From Pseudomonas helmanticensis (lineage in GTDB: Bacteria; Pseudomonadota; Gammaproteobacteria; Pseudomonadales; Pseudomonadaceae): a DNA stretch of 64,000 bases. Location of the stretch: NCBI RefSeq assembly GCF_900182985.1, contig NZ_FXUY01000001.1:2790001-2854000 (forward strand). Reading direction: 5' to 3'. Below are positions 15,528-25,046 of this stretch, piece after piece; positions within the stretch are counted from its first letter, which is position 1, and every line of letters starts with the position of its first letter. The position numbers and the translations under genes are program-made. A model generated the notes under the pieces. That model saw nothing but the letters and a program-made list of their open reading frames with translations. It was not told where the DNA came from and made no database searches.

Positions 15528-16111
15528 TAGAGCTCCGGCGTCTGGGGGTTTTTGGCGAAACTTTGGAGATGTGGGTAAAAGAGCCGGAAATCCTCACTCA
15601 ACGGCTCATACAACCGCCGCAATTCCTGCATCGCCCCCGCCAGTTCCTCCGGCCGGCTTAACCGCCGCGAGATCCCGCGCAGCACCTGCTCCAGCACTTC
15701 AAATTCCTGATACGAACCCAACCAGTCATTGGCAACCATGTGCGGCGCAATCTTCGCCAGTCGTTCGGGCAACTGCCGTTCATGGGTCAGCACCCGATAC
15801 ACATCAGCGGTAAATACCTCCAACGGCTGATCGGCATACAACCGCCAGTCCCGCGCCAGGCAATGATCGAAAAACACATCGAGGACGATCCCGGCATAAC
15901 GCCGCCGCGTCTCGGTAAACCGCCCCAGCGCGATGTCCACCAGCGGATGGTGATCGGTGAACACGTCAATCCGTCGATGCAGTTGAATCGCCGCTTCCAC
16001 CTCCGGCGCAAACTGCCCTTGCAGCCGGCCTTTGACGAAGTCGCCGTACAGACTGCCGAGTAACTGACCGGGGCGCTGGCCACCGAGGTGCAAATGTGCG
16101 AGATAGTTCAT
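15527..16111 (-). CDS. acpH: acyl carrier protein phosphodiesterase
   Basis: A 194-aa protein of the usual AcpH length. It opens MNYLAHLHLGG and contains GSLYGDFVKGRL, LHRRIDVFTDHHP and VLDVFFDHCLARDW, the Asp/His-rich HD-like metal centre of the family. AcpH removes the 4'-phosphopantetheine arm from acyl carrier protein in the cytoplasm. The start is the first Met and matches family N-termini. It is divergent from the ArsR-type regulator gene. Confidence 0.92.
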   Translation of the reverse strand: MNYLAHLHLGGQRPGQLLGSLYGDFVKGRLQGQFAPEVEAAIQLHRRIDVFTDHHPLVDIALGRFTETRRRYAGIVLDVFFDHCLARDWRLYADQPLEVFTADVYRVLTHERQLPERLAKIAPHMVANDWLGSYQEFEVLEQVLRGISRRLSRPEELAGAMQELRRLYEPLSEDFRLFYPHLQSFAKNPQTPEL

Positions 16112-16166
16112 GGGCGCAGCTTAGCACCGCGCCCTGCAATCGACACCTCACCATATCGTTATAACC

Positions 16167-16216
16167 CGATATACCAATTTATGCTGATCACAGATCAAAA
16201 TCATATTGGTATATCG
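16167..16216. promoter_or_regulatory. 12-bp perfect inverted repeat, probable operator of the ArsR-MFS-xenB operon
   Basis: CGATATACCAAT (16167-16178) and ATTGGTATATCG (16205-16216) are exact inverse copies with a 26-bp spacer. Related ATCGCGAT and CGCGATATA fragments follow at 16213-16220 and 16244-16253. The site is 66 bp before the regulator start. Autoregulation by the ArsR-type protein is an inference. Confidence 0.6.
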
Positions 16217-16281
16217 CGATCTAACGATTTAAAGTTCGCCTCATCGCGATATAGCGTTGTACACATTACGAGCCCCCTGCC

Positions 16282-16584
16282 ATGAACCTTGACCTCGACG
16301 AAATAATAAAAGCCCTGGCGCACCCAGTACGGCGAGACATCCTCAACTGGCTGAAAGACCCGAAAGCAGAATTTCCGGAACAACTGCACAACCACGAGTA
16401 CGGCATCTGCGCCGGGCAGATCGATCAGCGCTGCGGCTTGTCGCAGTCGACCGTTTCCGCACATCTCGCGACGTTGCAACGCGCCGGTCTGATCAGCAGC
16501 CAGAAGGCCGGTCAGTGGCACTTTTTCAAACGCAACGAGGACGTGATCCAGGCGTTCCTCAGCACCCTCAGTAAAGAGCTCTGA
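16282..16584 (+). CDS. ArsR-family winged-helix regulator
   Basis: A 100-aa DNA-binding protein: DEIIKALAHPVRRDILNWLK is the ArsR N-terminal helix pair, and CGLSQSTVSAHLATLQRAGL is the recognition helix region, followed by the wing QKAGQWHFFKRNE. Cys in YGICAG and RCGL could be redox- or metal-responsive, but no classical ArsR metal box is evident. It is the first gene before an MFS exporter and an OYE-type reductase, which suggests sensing of an electrophile or quinone-like compound. The inverted repeat just upstream is its likely operator. Confidence 0.88.
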   Translation: MNLDLDEIIKALAHPVRRDILNWLKDPKAEFPEQLHNHEYGICAGQIDQRCGLSQSTVSAHLATLQRAGLISSQKAGQWHFFKRNEDVIQAFLSTLSKEL

Positions 16585-16618
16585 CCCTTAACGTCAGCCA
16601 GCCGACAAGGAAACCCGC

Positions 16619-17785
16619 ATGCCCCTCTCGCTACTCATCCTCGCCTTGAGCGCCTTCGCCATCGGCACCACCGAATTCGTCATCATGGGCCTGTTGCCCG
16701 ATGTCGCGGCCGACCTCGGTGTGTCGATCCCCGGCGCCGGCTGGCTGGTGACCGGTTACGCCTTGGGCGTGGCCATCGGTGCGCCGTTCATGGCAATGGC
16801 CACCGCCAAACTGCCGCGTAAAGCTGCACTGGTCGCGCTGATGGGCATTTTTATTGTCGGCAACCTGCTCTGCGCGATTGCCAGTGATTACAACGTGCTG
16901 ATGTTTGCCCGGGTGATCACCGCGCTGTGTCACGGTGCGTTCTTCGGCATCGGTTCGGTGGTGGCAGCCAATCTGGTACCGGCCAACAAACGTGCTTCGG
17001 CGGTGGCTTTGATGTTCACCGGTCTGACGTTGGCCAACGTCCTCGGCGTGCCGCTGGGCACCGCGCTGGGTCAGCAATACGGCTGGCGCTCGACCTTTTG
17101 GGCGGTGACCGTGATTGGGGTGATCGCTTTGATCGGTCTGATCCGCTTCCTGCCGGCCAAGCGCGACGAAGAGAAACTCGACATGCGCGCCGAACTCTCC
17201 GCCCTCAAAGGTGCCGGGATCTGGCTATCGCTGAGCATGACCGCGCTGTTCGCAGCGTCCGTGTTCACCTTGTTCACCTACATCGCGCCGTTGCTCGGTG
17301 AAGTCACCGGTGTGTCGCCACGTGGCGTGACCTGGACGCTGATGCTGATCGGCCTGGGCCTCACCGTCGGCAACATCATCGGCGGCAAACTCGCCGACAG
17401 AGGTATGGCCGCGACGCTGATCGGCGTGTTCATCGCCATGGCCGTGATCTCCACCGTGCTGACCTGGACCAGCGTCGCGCTGATCCCGACTGAAATCACT
17501 CTGTTCCTCTGGGCCACCGCGTGTTTCGCCGCCGTACCGGCGCTGCAAGTCAACGTGGTGACCTTCGGCAAAGCCGCACCGAACCTGGTGTCGACCCTGA
17601 ACATCGGCGCTTTCAACGTCGGCAACGCCCTCGGCGCCTGGGTCGGCGGCAGCGTCATCGCCCACGGTTACGGCCTGACCAGCGTACCGCTCGCAGCCGC
17701 CGCGCTGGCAGTGCTCGCCCTGCTGGTGACCCTGATTACTTTCCGTCAGAGCGGCAATGCCGATCTGGCCCCCGCTACTCACTGA
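16619..17785 (+). CDS. MFS transporter, AraJ/sugar-efflux-like
   Basis: A 388-aa, 12-helix major facilitator starting MPLSLLILALSAFAIGTTEF, where IGTTEFVIMGLLPDVA is the hallmark of the DHA1 drug/arabinose-efflux subfamily. The loop 2-3 region contains TAKLPRKAALV. The N- and C-halves are separated by the polar loop PAKRDEEKLDMRAEL. It lies 34 bp downstream of the ArsR-type gene and 28 bp upstream of the xenB-like gene, so the three form an operon. The exported substrate is unknown but is probably related to what the reductase detoxifies. Confidence 0.9.
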   Translation: MPLSLLILALSAFAIGTTEFVIMGLLPDVAADLGVSIPGAGWLVTGYALGVAIGAPFMAMATAKLPRKAALVALMGIFIVGNLLCAIASDYNVLMFARVITALCHGAFFGIGSVVAANLVPANKRASAVALMFTGLTLANVLGVPLGTALGQQYGWRSTFWAVTVIGVIALIGLIRFLPAKRDEEKLDMRAELSALKGAGIWLSLSMTALFAASVFTLFTYIAPLLGEVTGVSPRGVTWTLMLIGLGLTVGNIIGGKLADRGMAATLIGVFIAMAVISTVLTWTSVALIPTEITLFLWATACFAAVPALQVNVVTFGKAAPNLVSTLNIGAFNVGNALGAWVGGSVIAHGYGLTSVPLAAAALAVLALLVTLITFRQSGNADLAPATH

Positions 17786-17813
17786 TTAACTTTCACCTAC
17801 GAGGGTTGTAGAC

Positions 17814-18863
17814 ATGGCAACTATTTTCGATCCAATCAAACTCGGCGACGTCGAGCTGGCCAACCGCATCATCATGGCCCCGCTGACCCGCTGCCGCGCC
17901 GACGAAGGTCGCGTACCGAACGCGCTGATGGCCGAGTACTACGTGCAACGCGCTTCCGCCGGCCTGATCCTCAGCGAAGCCACTTCGGTAACGCCGATGG
18001 GCGTCGGCTACCCGGACACCCCGGGCATCTGGTCCAACGATCAAGTGCGCGGCTGGGCTAACGTCACCAAAGCCATTCACGGCGCTGGCGGCAAGATCTT
18101 CCTGCAACTGTGGCACGTCGGCCGCGTCTCGCACCCGTCGTACCTCAACGGTGAAGCGCCGGTCGCACCGAGCGCCATCCAGCCCAAAGGCCACGTCAGC
18201 CTGGTTCGCCCATTGGCCGACTACCCAACCCCGCGCGCACTGGAAACCGCTGAAATCGCCGACATCGTCGACGCCTACCGCACCGGCGCTGAAAATGCCA
18301 AAGCCGCCGGTTTCGACGGTGTGGAAATCCACGGTGCCAACGGTTACCTGCTCGACCAATTCCTGCAAAGCAGCACCAACCAGCGCACCGACAACTACGG
18401 TGGCTCGCTGGAAAACCGTGCTCGCCTGCTGTTGGAAGTAACTGACGCCGCCATCGAAGTCTGGGGCGCCGGCCGTGTTGGCGTGCACCTGGCACCACGC
18501 GCTGACTCCCACGACATGGGCGACGACAACCTGGCGGAAACCTTCACCTACGTCGCACGTGAACTGGGCAAACGCGGCATCGCGTTCATTTGCTCCCGTG
18601 AGAAAGAAGGCGCCGACAGCCTCGGCCCGCAATTGAAAGAAGCTTTCGGCGGCCCGTACATTGCCAACGAAAAATTCACTAAAGACAGCGCCAATGAATG
18701 GCTGGCCAGCGGCAAGGCTGATGCCGTGGCGTTCGGTGTGCCGTTCATTGCCAACCCGGATCTGCCGGCGCGCTTGAAGGCTGATGCACCGCTCAACGAT
18801 GCACGTCCTGAGCTGTTCTACGGCAAAGGTGCGGTCGGCTATATCGATTATCCAACGCTGTAA
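17814..18863 (+). CDS. xenB: Old Yellow Enzyme family alkene/xenobiotic reductase
   Basis: A 349-aa flavoprotein, the same length as the xenobiotic reductase XenB known from P. fluorescens. The FMN barrel starts IFDPIKLGDVELANRIIMAP with LTRCRADEG. Catalytic and binding motifs are QLWHVGRVSHP, VEIHGANGYLLDQFLQSSTN (His and Asn of the H-x-x-N pair) and RTDNYGGSLENRARL. Members use NADPH to reduce activated C=C bonds, nitrate esters and nitroaromatics in the cytoplasm. It is the last gene of the operon and is followed by a good intrinsic terminator. XenB versus another OYE paralogue is judged from length and motifs only. Confidence 0.9.
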   Translation: MATIFDPIKLGDVELANRIIMAPLTRCRADEGRVPNALMAEYYVQRASAGLILSEATSVTPMGVGYPDTPGIWSNDQVRGWANVTKAIHGAGGKIFLQLWHVGRVSHPSYLNGEAPVAPSAIQPKGHVSLVRPLADYPTPRALETAEIADIVDAYRTGAENAKAAGFDGVEIHGANGYLLDQFLQSSTNQRTDNYGGSLENRARLLLEVTDAAIEVWGAGRVGVHLAPRADSHDMGDDNLAETFTYVARELGKRGIAFICSREKEGADSLGPQLKEAFGGPYIANEKFTKDSANEWLASGKADAVAFGVPFIANPDLPARLKADAPLNDARPELFYGKGAVGYIDYPTL

Positions 18864-18880
18864 CCAACATCAACTAACAG

Positions 18881-18914
18881 AAAGCCCTGCCTCGAAAGAG
18901 CCAGGGCTTTTTTA
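18881..18914 (+). terminator. intrinsic terminator after xenB
   Basis: AAAGCCCTG, a 12-base loop region CCTCGAAAGAGC, then CAGGGCTTTTTTA. The GC-rich stem is followed by a T-run 18 bp after the stop. Confidence 0.88.
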
Positions 18915-19021
18915 TTTGCATACATTTAAAGATTCGCCACCAGAACAATATAAACCTAAGCTTCATTCAGCAACTAATCAGTTGCAAACCAAGACACTTA
19001 ATTCAATAAGGACATTTAAAC

Positions 19022-19471
19022 ATGAATGATGCAGATCCAAACAAACTTACTTTCCTCCTGCAAATCACCAATGCCACAGATTCTACTTTCTGGCTTGACG
19101 ATTCCTCTCCAAAGCAGCCACCCGCGACTCGTATCGACAAGATCCTCCCTTACCAGACCGTCTTTATGATGTTTGAAGGCGATCCTCATCTGAAGCAGGA
19201 CAGCGATATTGATTACGATATCAAAAAAGAGGTATTTAGCACTTACATCTGCTACACCAACTACAAACAAAAAGTGCGGTTCGACACCACACTCAGTTAT
19301 TGCCACAGACAAACGGCGGGACACCGAGTTCCAAAAGTCGAACTCTTCTGGGAAAGCAATGCTTTCTCTATTGGCGCCGAACCCATCACCTGCGGCGCGG
19401 CCCTGCAAAATGAAAACCCGGTTTACCCTTACAACTATAAGATGATCGCCTTTATGACGCCGTCGGCCTGA
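19022..19471 (+). CDS. unrecognised 149-aa protein of low GC content
   Basis: I do not recognise this protein. It starts MNDADPNKLTFLLQITNATD with no signal peptide. It has an acidic stretch (EGDPHLKQDSDIDYDIKKE), aromatic-rich strands (VFSTYICYTNYKQKV, VELFWESNAFS) and ends MIAFMTPSA. The strand-rich pattern with few helices suggests a small beta-sandwich. Its codon use is clearly more AT-rich than neighbouring genes (many ATT, AAA, TAT, ACA), and the flanking noncoding DNA is also AT-rich, so recent acquisition is plausible. A purine-rich AATAAGGACA precedes the start. It stands alone between the xenB terminator and emhR. Confidence 0.7.
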   Translation: MNDADPNKLTFLLQITNATDSTFWLDDSSPKQPPATRIDKILPYQTVFMMFEGDPHLKQDSDIDYDIKKEVFSTYICYTNYKQKVRFDTTLSYCHRQTAGHRVPKVELFWESNAFSIGAEPITCGAALQNENPVYPYNYKMIAFMTPSA

Positions 19472-19836
19472 TAAAGGGTTGCCCGTTCATGTAGTAACGG
19501 TACGGACAACGCTGTCGCTAATAAGGTGCAAGTACATTCACGGTCGTGGCTTCAGCCCATCGAAGTAACACTGCCCGGAGGTGAAGATCGAGCACAGGGG
19601 GACACAGAAACGAAACGGACCGGTTGGTGCGTATCGGCTGCTCGGCACCCTTTTAGCCCGAGTCGTTAACCTTTATTCACACAGTCGACACAAACCCCCT
19701 ACAAAATACGTAGCTCGCTGCCTATCAACCTGGCCAACGTACGTATATAAAAGCACCCCATTGCAGAAAGACTTGAAGCAGGGACATTTCCACGCTTCAA
19801 GTCTTGACACGGACAGATTCAATTACGCATTTTGTT
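19472..19836. other. intergenic stretch with no gene
   Basis: 365 bp of mixed composition between the unrecognised gene and emhR. I see no credible coding frame. The only clear structure is the 12-bp inverted repeat near its right end, listed separately. No REP element is present, unlike most gaps of this size in the window. Confidence 0.6.
19768..19805 (-). terminator. 12-bp perfect hairpin downstream of emhR, possible terminator
   Basis: AAGACTTGAAGC (19768-19779) and GCTTCAAGTCTT (19794-19805) are exact inverse copies around a 14-base loop. Read on the minus strand it follows the emhR stop by about 31 bp and ends in a short CTTTCTG tract, so it could terminate emhR. The weak T-tract leaves this uncertain. 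Confidence 0.5.
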
Positions 19837-20469
19837 TCATTTGCGCAGGCTGGGGCTCAGGCGCAGCATGTCCAACCCTGTATCGACCCAACGCTCGGCT
19901 TCCGCATGCAGCTCAAAGCTGTCCGGCGCCAGCAGCCAGCCATACAGAAGGCCATCGATATAGGCATGAATGCTGATGGCCGCGCGAGCAGTGTCGAGAT
20001 CTTCCGGCAACTGCCCACGATTCACCGCATTACGCAGGGTCAGCCCGATGCGCTCATTGCATTCGAGACTGGCCACCCGGCGCTGCTGGCGCAAATCGCA
20101 CATTTCATCGGTGAATTCGCACTTATGAAACAGAATTTCGTTGATGCGGCGGGTCTTCGGATCCAGCGAAACTTGATGAAACAAATGAATCAGCAGTTTG
20201 CGCATGCAGCCCAGCGGATCTATTTCGTCCTCGCTCTCACTGGCCTTGGCCAGCTCATCCAGCGGCTCATGCAGCGTATCGAGCATGGCCTGGAGCAGAT
20301 CGGCCTTGTTGCTGAAATGCCAGTAGATGGCACCGCGCGTCACGCCGGCCATCGTCGCGATATCTGCCAGGGTCGTACGCGCGACGCCCCTTTCATAAAA
20401 GGCTTTCTCCGCCGCTTCCAGAATCTGGCTGCGGGTTTCTTGAGCTTCCTCTTTGGTACGACGGACCAT
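19837..20469 (-). CDS. emhR: TetR-family repressor of the RND efflux operon
   Basis: A 210-aa regulator, the length of TtgR. The TetR DNA-binding domain is residues ~1-60: [39 protein letters not shown] and [20 protein letters not shown]. The C-terminal ligand domain contains [17 protein letters not shown] and [19 protein letters not shown] as in TtgR/EmhR/AcrR-type repressors of multidrug pumps, which release DNA on binding flavonoids or antibiotics. It is divergent from emhABC with a shared operator region. The name follows P. fluorescens usage; ttgR is the P. putida equivalent. Confidence 0.92.
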   Translation of the reverse strand: MVRRTKEEAQETRSQILEAAEKAFYERGVARTTLADIATMAGVTRGAIYWHFSNKADLLQAMLDTLHEPLDELAKASESEDEIDPLGCMRKLLIHLFHQVSLDPKTRRINEILFHKCEFTDEMCDLRQQRRVASLECNERIGLTLRNAVNRGQLPEDLDTARAAISIHAYIDGLLYGWLLAPDSFELHAEAERWVDTGLDMLRLSPSLRK

Positions 20470-20613
20470 GGCAGTAAAACCTCAAACAGGATGTTTCAGG
20501 GATGGCTGAATATCCGCTGAATAAAGAGGGGGCGATCTCTCATGAATCGGCTCCCCGGCCTACAATTTCAAACCTTGCGACGATTTTTGTAACAGGGTGG
20601 ATACGACGCCAAG

Positions 20614-20648
20614 GTATTTACAAACAACCATGAACGTAAGTATATTCC
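20614..20648. promoter_or_regulatory. TtgR/EmhR-type operator between emhR and emhA
   Basis: GTATTTACAAACAACCATGA followed by ACGTAAGTATATTCC closely matches my recollection of the TtgR operator of P. putida, which overlaps the ttgR and ttgA promoters. It sits 88 bp before emhA and 145 bp before emhR. Repressor binding here would silence both directions. Confidence 0.8.
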
Positions 20649-20735
20649 TTAGCAAGCTACTTATCCACCCGGTACCCTTTTTTTACCCTTCCACACTTCT
20701 TGTGCGCTTTTTGCGCGCCTGACCCGAGGATTTTC

Positions 20736-21893
20736 ATGCAATTCAAGCCAGCTGTTACCGCTCTGGTCACTGCCGTCGCCTTGGCATCGCTGCTCAGCGG
20801 ATGCAAAAAGGAAGAAGCGGCACCGGCCGCTCCGCCCCCTCAGGTCGGCGTCGTTACCCTGCAACCACAAGCCTTTACCCTCACCTCGGAACTGCCGGGC
20901 CGCACCAGTGCGTTCCGCGTTGCGGAAGTTCGACCACAGGTCAACGGCATCATTCTCAAGCGTCTGTTCAAGGAAGGCGGCGACGTCAAAGCCGGCCAGC
21001 AGCTGTATCAGATCGATCCAGCCGTGTATGAAGCGACCCTGAAAAGCGCCGAAGCCAACCTGCGTTCGACCAAGTCGATCTCCGATCGCTACAAGCAACT
21101 GGTCGATGAACAAGCGGTAAGCCGTCAGGAATACGACACCGCCGTGTCCAACCGCATGGAATCGGAAGCGTCGTTGCAGAGCGCGCAGATCAACGTGCGT
21201 TACACCAAGGTTTACGCGCCGATCTCCGGGCGCATCGGTCGTTCTTCGGTCACCGAAGGTGCGCTGGTCAACAATGGCCAGACCGACGCCATGGCAACGA
21301 TCCAGCAACTCGACCCGATCTACGTCGACGTGACCCAGTCCTCGGTTGAATTGCTGGAACTGCGCCGCGAGCTGGAAAGCGGTCGCCTGCAAAAATCCGG
21401 CGAGAACTCGGCAGCGGTCAAACTGACCCTGGAAGACGGCAGCCAGTACAAGCTCGACGGTAAGCTGGAATTCTCCGAAGTGTCGGTCGATCCGACTACC
21501 GGTTCCGTGACCCTGCGCGCCGTGTTCCCGAACCCGGATCACACCCTGCTGCCGGGCATGTTCGTTCGCGCTCAGTTGCAGGCTGGTGTTAATGCCGCAG
21601 CGATTCTGGCGCCGCAACAAGGCGTGACCCGCGACCTCAAAGGCACTCCGACCGCACTGGTCGTCGGCGCCGACAACAAGGTCGAACTGCGTCAGCTCAA
21701 GGCCAGCCGCACCGTCGGCAGCCAGTGGCTGATCGAAGACGGCCTGAAAGCCGGCGATCGCCTGATCACCGAAGGCCTGCAATACGTGCGTCCGGGCGTG
21801 CAAGTCAACCCGACCGAAGCCACCAACGTAGCGAAAAAGAACCCGGCCCCCGCTCAGCCTGCTGACAAAGCCGCTGGCGGCAAAGGGGAGTAA
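20736..21893 (+). CDS. emhA: RND efflux periplasmic adaptor (MexA/TtgA type)
   Basis: A 385-aa lipoprotein started at MQFKPAVTALVTAVALASLL, with lipobox LLSGCKK; an upstream in-frame Met at 20700 would displace the signal. The membrane-fusion-protein domains are in order: barrel-sandwich (VRPQVNGIILKRLFKEGGDV, KAGQQLYQID), alpha hairpin (~100-165), lipoyl half (RYTKVYAPISGRIGRSSVTE) and beta barrel (LDPIYVDVTQSSVELLELRR). It bridges EmhB in the inner membrane to the EmhC channel. It is the first gene of emhABC, 3 bp before emhB. Confidence 0.95.
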   Translation: MQFKPAVTALVTAVALASLLSGCKKEEAAPAAPPPQVGVVTLQPQAFTLTSELPGRTSAFRVAEVRPQVNGIILKRLFKEGGDVKAGQQLYQIDPAVYEATLKSAEANLRSTKSISDRYKQLVDEQAVSRQEYDTAVSNRMESEASLQSAQINVRYTKVYAPISGRIGRSSVTEGALVNNGQTDAMATIQQLDPIYVDVTQSSVELLELRRELESGRLQKSGENSAAVKLTLEDGSQYKLDGKLEFSEVSVDPTTGSVTLRAVFPNPDHTLLPGMFVRAQLQAGVNAAAILAPQQGVTRDLKGTPTALVVGADNKVELRQLKASRTVGSQWLIEDGLKAGDRLITEGLQYVRPGVQVNPTEATNVAKKNPAPAQPADKAAGGKGE

Positions 21894-21896
21894 CTC

Positions 21897-24800
21897 ATGT
21901 CAAAATTCTTCATCGACCGTCCGATTTTCGCCTGGGTAATTGCCCTGGTGATCATGCTGGTCGGGGCACTTTCGATCCTGAAATTGCCGATCAACCAGTA
22001 CCCGAGCATTGCGCCACCGGCCATTGCGATCTCCGTGACCTACCCGGGCGCTTCGGCGCAAACCGTGCAGGACACCGTGGTTCAGGTGATCGAGCAGCAG
22101 CTCAACGGTATCGACAACTTGCGTTATGTGTCTTCGGAAAGTAACTCCGACGGCAGCATGACCATCACCGCGACCTTCGAGCAAGGCACCAACTCCGACA
22201 CCGCGCAGGTTCAGGTTCAGAACAAGCTGAACCTGGCCACCCCGCTGTTGCCGCAAGAAGTGCAGCAACAAGGTATCCGTGTGACCAAGGCAGTGAAAAA
22301 CTTCCTGCTGGTGATCGGCGTGGTATCGCGTGACGGCAGCATGACCAAGGACGACTTGTCCAACTACATCGTGTCGAACATGCAGGACCCGATCTCGCGC
22401 ACCGCCGGTGTCGGTGACTTCCAGGTCTTCGGTGCCCAGTACGCGATGCGCATCTGGCTCGACCCGGCCAAGTTGAACAAATTCAACCTGACCCCGGCTG
22501 ACGTCAGCTCCGCCATCTCGGCACAGAACGTCCAGGTCTCCTCCGGTCAGCTCGGCGGTTTGCCGGCGCTGCCTGGCCAGCAACTGAACGCCACGATCAT
22601 CGGCAAGACCCGTCTGCAGACTGCCGAGCAGTTCAAGGCGATTCTGCTGAAGGTCAATCAGGACGGTTCGCAAGTTCGTGTCGGTGACGTTGCCGATGTC
22701 GGTCTGGGTGGCGAGAACTCGACCATTTCGGCCCAGTTCAACGGCAAGCCGTCGTCCGGTCTGGCGGTGAAACTGGCCAACGGCGCCAACGCCCTCGACA
22801 CCGCCAAAGCCCTGCGCAAGACGATTGACGAGCTCAAGCCGTTCTTCCCGGAAGGCATGGAAGTGGTGTTCCCGTACGACACCACTCCGGTGGTGACCGA
22901 GTCGATCAAGGGTGTGGTTGAAACCCTGGTCGAAGCAATCGTGCTGGTGTTCCTGGTGATGTTCCTGTTCCTGCAGAACTTCCGCGCCACCGTCATCACC
23001 ACGATGACTGTGCCGGTGGTATTGCTCGGTACATTCGGCATCCTCGCGGCGTTCGGTTTCAGCATCAACACCCTGACCATGTTCGGTATGGTGCTGGCCA
23101 TCGGCTTGCTGGTGGATGACGCCATCGTTGTGGTGGAAAACGTCGAGCGGGTGATGAGCGAAGAAGGCTTGTCACCGAAGGAAGCGACCAAGAAGTCCAT
23201 GGGCCAGATCCAGGGCGCCCTGGTCGGTATCGCGCTGGTGCTGTCGGCAGTATTGCTGCCGATGGCGTTCTTCAGCGGTTCCACCGGTGTGATCTACAAG
23301 CAGTTCTCGATCACCATCGTCTCGGCCATGGCCCTGTCGGTATTGGTTGCGCTGATCTTCACCCCGGCGCTCTGCGCGACCATGCTCAAGGCGATTCCGA
23401 AAGGCGAGCACGGCACGCCGAAAAAAGGTTTCTTCGGCTGGTTCAACCGCAACTTCGACCGTGGCGTTCGCAGCTACGAGCGCGGCGTTGGCAACATGCT
23501 GTCGCGCAAAGCCCCGTATCTGCTGGCGTACCTGCTGATCGTGGTTGGCATGATCTGGCTGTTCACCCGCATTCCGACCGCGTTCCTGCCGGAAGAAGAC
23601 CAGGGCGTACTGTTCGCTCAGGTGCAAACCCCGGCCGGTTCCAGTGCTGAACGTACCCAAGTCGTCATCGACGAAATGCGTTCCTACCTGCTGGAGAAAG
23701 AGTCCGGCGCGGTGGCCTCGGTGTTCACCGTGAACGGCTTCAACTTCGCCGGTCGTGGGCAGAGCTCGGGTCTGGCGTTCATCATGCTCAAACCGTGGGA
23801 CGAGCGTGACGCCAGCAACAGCGTGTTTGCCCTCGCCCAGCGTGCGCAGCAGCACTTCTTCACCTTCCGCGATGCGATGGTGTTTGCCTTTGCCCCGCCA
23901 GCGGTACTGGAGTTGGGTAACGCCACCGGTTTCGACGTGTTCCTGCAAGACCGTGCCGGTATCGGTCACGACAAGTTGATGGAAGCGCGTAACCAGTTCC
24001 TCGGTCTGGCCGCGCAGAGCAAGGTGCTCTACCAGGTACGTCCGAACGGCCTGAACGACGAGCCGCAATACCACCTGGAAATTGATGACGAGAAAGCCCG
24101 CGCCCTGGGTGTGAGCATTTCCGACATCAACAGCACCCTGTCGATTTCCTTCGGTAGTAGCTACGTCAACGACTTCATCGACCGTGGTCGGGTGAAGAAG
24201 GTATACGTGCAAGGTCAGGCCGGCGCTCGCATGAGCCCCGAAGACATGAAGAAATGGTACGTGCGCAACAGCGCCGGGACCATGGTGCCGTTCTCCGCGT
24301 TCGCCAAGGGCGAGTGGATTTACGGTTCGCCGAAACTGGCGCGTTACAACGGTGTAGAAGCGATGGAGATCCTCGGTTCTCCGGCGCCGGGTTACTCCAC
24401 CGGTGATGCGATGGCCGAAGTCGAAGCGATTGCCAAGAAGCTGCCGGCGGGTGTCGGTATCTCCTGGACCGGTCTGTCGTATGAAGAGCGTCTGTCCGGT
24501 TCGCAAGCACCGGCGCTGTACGCCCTGTCGCTGCTGATGGTGTTCCTGTGTCTGGCGGCGCTGTACGAGAGCTGGTCGATTCCGATCGCCGTTATGCTCG
24601 TGGTGCCGTTGGGGATCATCGGTGCACTGCTGGCCACCAGCCTGCGCGGTCTGTCCAACGACGTGTACTTCCAGGTGGGCCTGTTGACGACCATCGGTCT
24701 GGCGGCTAAAAACGCCATTCTGATCGTCGAGTTCGCCAAGGAACTGCATGAACAGGGACGCAGCCTGCGGGATGCGGCGATCGAAGCGTGCCGCATGCGT

Positions 24801-25046
24801 CTGCGACCGATCATCATGACGTCGCTGGCCTTCGTCCTCGGTGTTGTACCGTTGGCGATCTCCACCGGTGCCGGTTCGGGCAGCCAACACGCGATCGGTA
24901 CCGGCGTAATTGGCGGTATGCTCACAGCCACGATCCTGGCGGTCTTCTGGGTCCCACTGTTCTTCGTTACGGTTTCGTCCATCGGCCAGCGTAAAATCGC
25001 TGATGAGGATGAAGCGACTGAAACTCCTAAAGAGGCTGGCCAATGA
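21897..25046 (+). CDS. emhB: RND multidrug efflux permease (MexB/TtgB type)
   Basis: A 1049-aa HAE-1 transporter starting [20 protein letters not shown]. Twelve membrane helices and two large periplasmic loops are evident. Helix 4 carries the proton-relay pair Asp407-Asp408 in [16 protein letters not shown]. Loop and helix motifs such as [15 protein letters not shown] and [20 protein letters not shown] match MexB/AcrB. It exports drugs, solvents and dyes by proton antiport as a trimer with EmhA and EmhC. It overlaps emhC by 4 bp (ATGA). No frameshift or missing key residue was seen. Confidence 0.97.
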   Translation: MSKFFIDRPIFAWVIALVIMLVGALSILKLPINQYPSIAPPAIAISVTYPGASAQTVQDTVVQVIEQQLNGIDNLRYVSSESNSDGSMTITATFEQGTNSDTAQVQVQNKLNLATPLLPQEVQQQGIRVTKAVKNFLLVIGVVSRDGSMTKDDLSNYIVSNMQDPISRTAGVGDFQVFGAQYAMRIWLDPAKLNKFNLTPADVSSAISAQNVQVSSGQLGGLPALPGQQLNATIIGKTRLQTAEQFKAILLKVNQDGSQVRVGDVADVGLGGENSTISAQFNGKPSSGLAVKLANGANALDTAKALRKTIDELKPFFPEGMEVVFPYDTTPVVTESIKGVVETLVEAIVLVFLVMFLFLQNFRATVITTMTVPVVLLGTFGILAAFGFSINTLTMFGMVLAIGLLVDDAIVVVENVERVMSEEGLSPKEATKKSMGQIQGALVGIALVLSAVLLPMAFFSGSTGVIYKQFSITIVSAMALSVLVALIFTPALCATMLKAIPKGEHGTPKKGFFGWFNRNFDRGVRSYERGVGNMLSRKAPYLLAYLLIVVGMIWLFTRIPTAFLPEEDQGVLFAQVQTPAGSSAERTQVVIDEMRSYLLEKESGAVASVFTVNGFNFAGRGQSSGLAFIMLKPWDERDASNSVFALAQRAQQHFFTFRDAMVFAFAPPAVLELGNATGFDVFLQDRAGIGHDKLMEARNQFLGLAAQSKVLYQVRPNGLNDEPQYHLEIDDEKARALGVSISDINSTLSISFGSSYVNDFIDRGRVKKVYVQGQAGARMSPEDMKKWYVRNSAGTMVPFSAFAKGEWIYGSPKLARYNGVEAMEILGSPAPGYSTGDAMAEVEAIAKKLPAGVGISWTGLSYEERLSGSQAPALYALSLLMVFLCLAALYESWSIPIAVMLVVPLGIIGALLATSLRGLSNDVYFQVGLLTTIGLAAKNAILIVEFAKELHEQGRSLRDAAIEACRMRLRPIIMTSLAFVLGVVPLAISTGAGSGSQHAIGTGVIGGMLTATILAVFWVPLFFVTVSSIGQRKIADEDEATETPKEAGQ

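Noticed and set aside
19581..19976. 131-codon plus-strand frame entering emhR
   Set aside because: Overlaps the end of emhR antisense, spans the terminator-like hairpin, and has no recognisable protein content.
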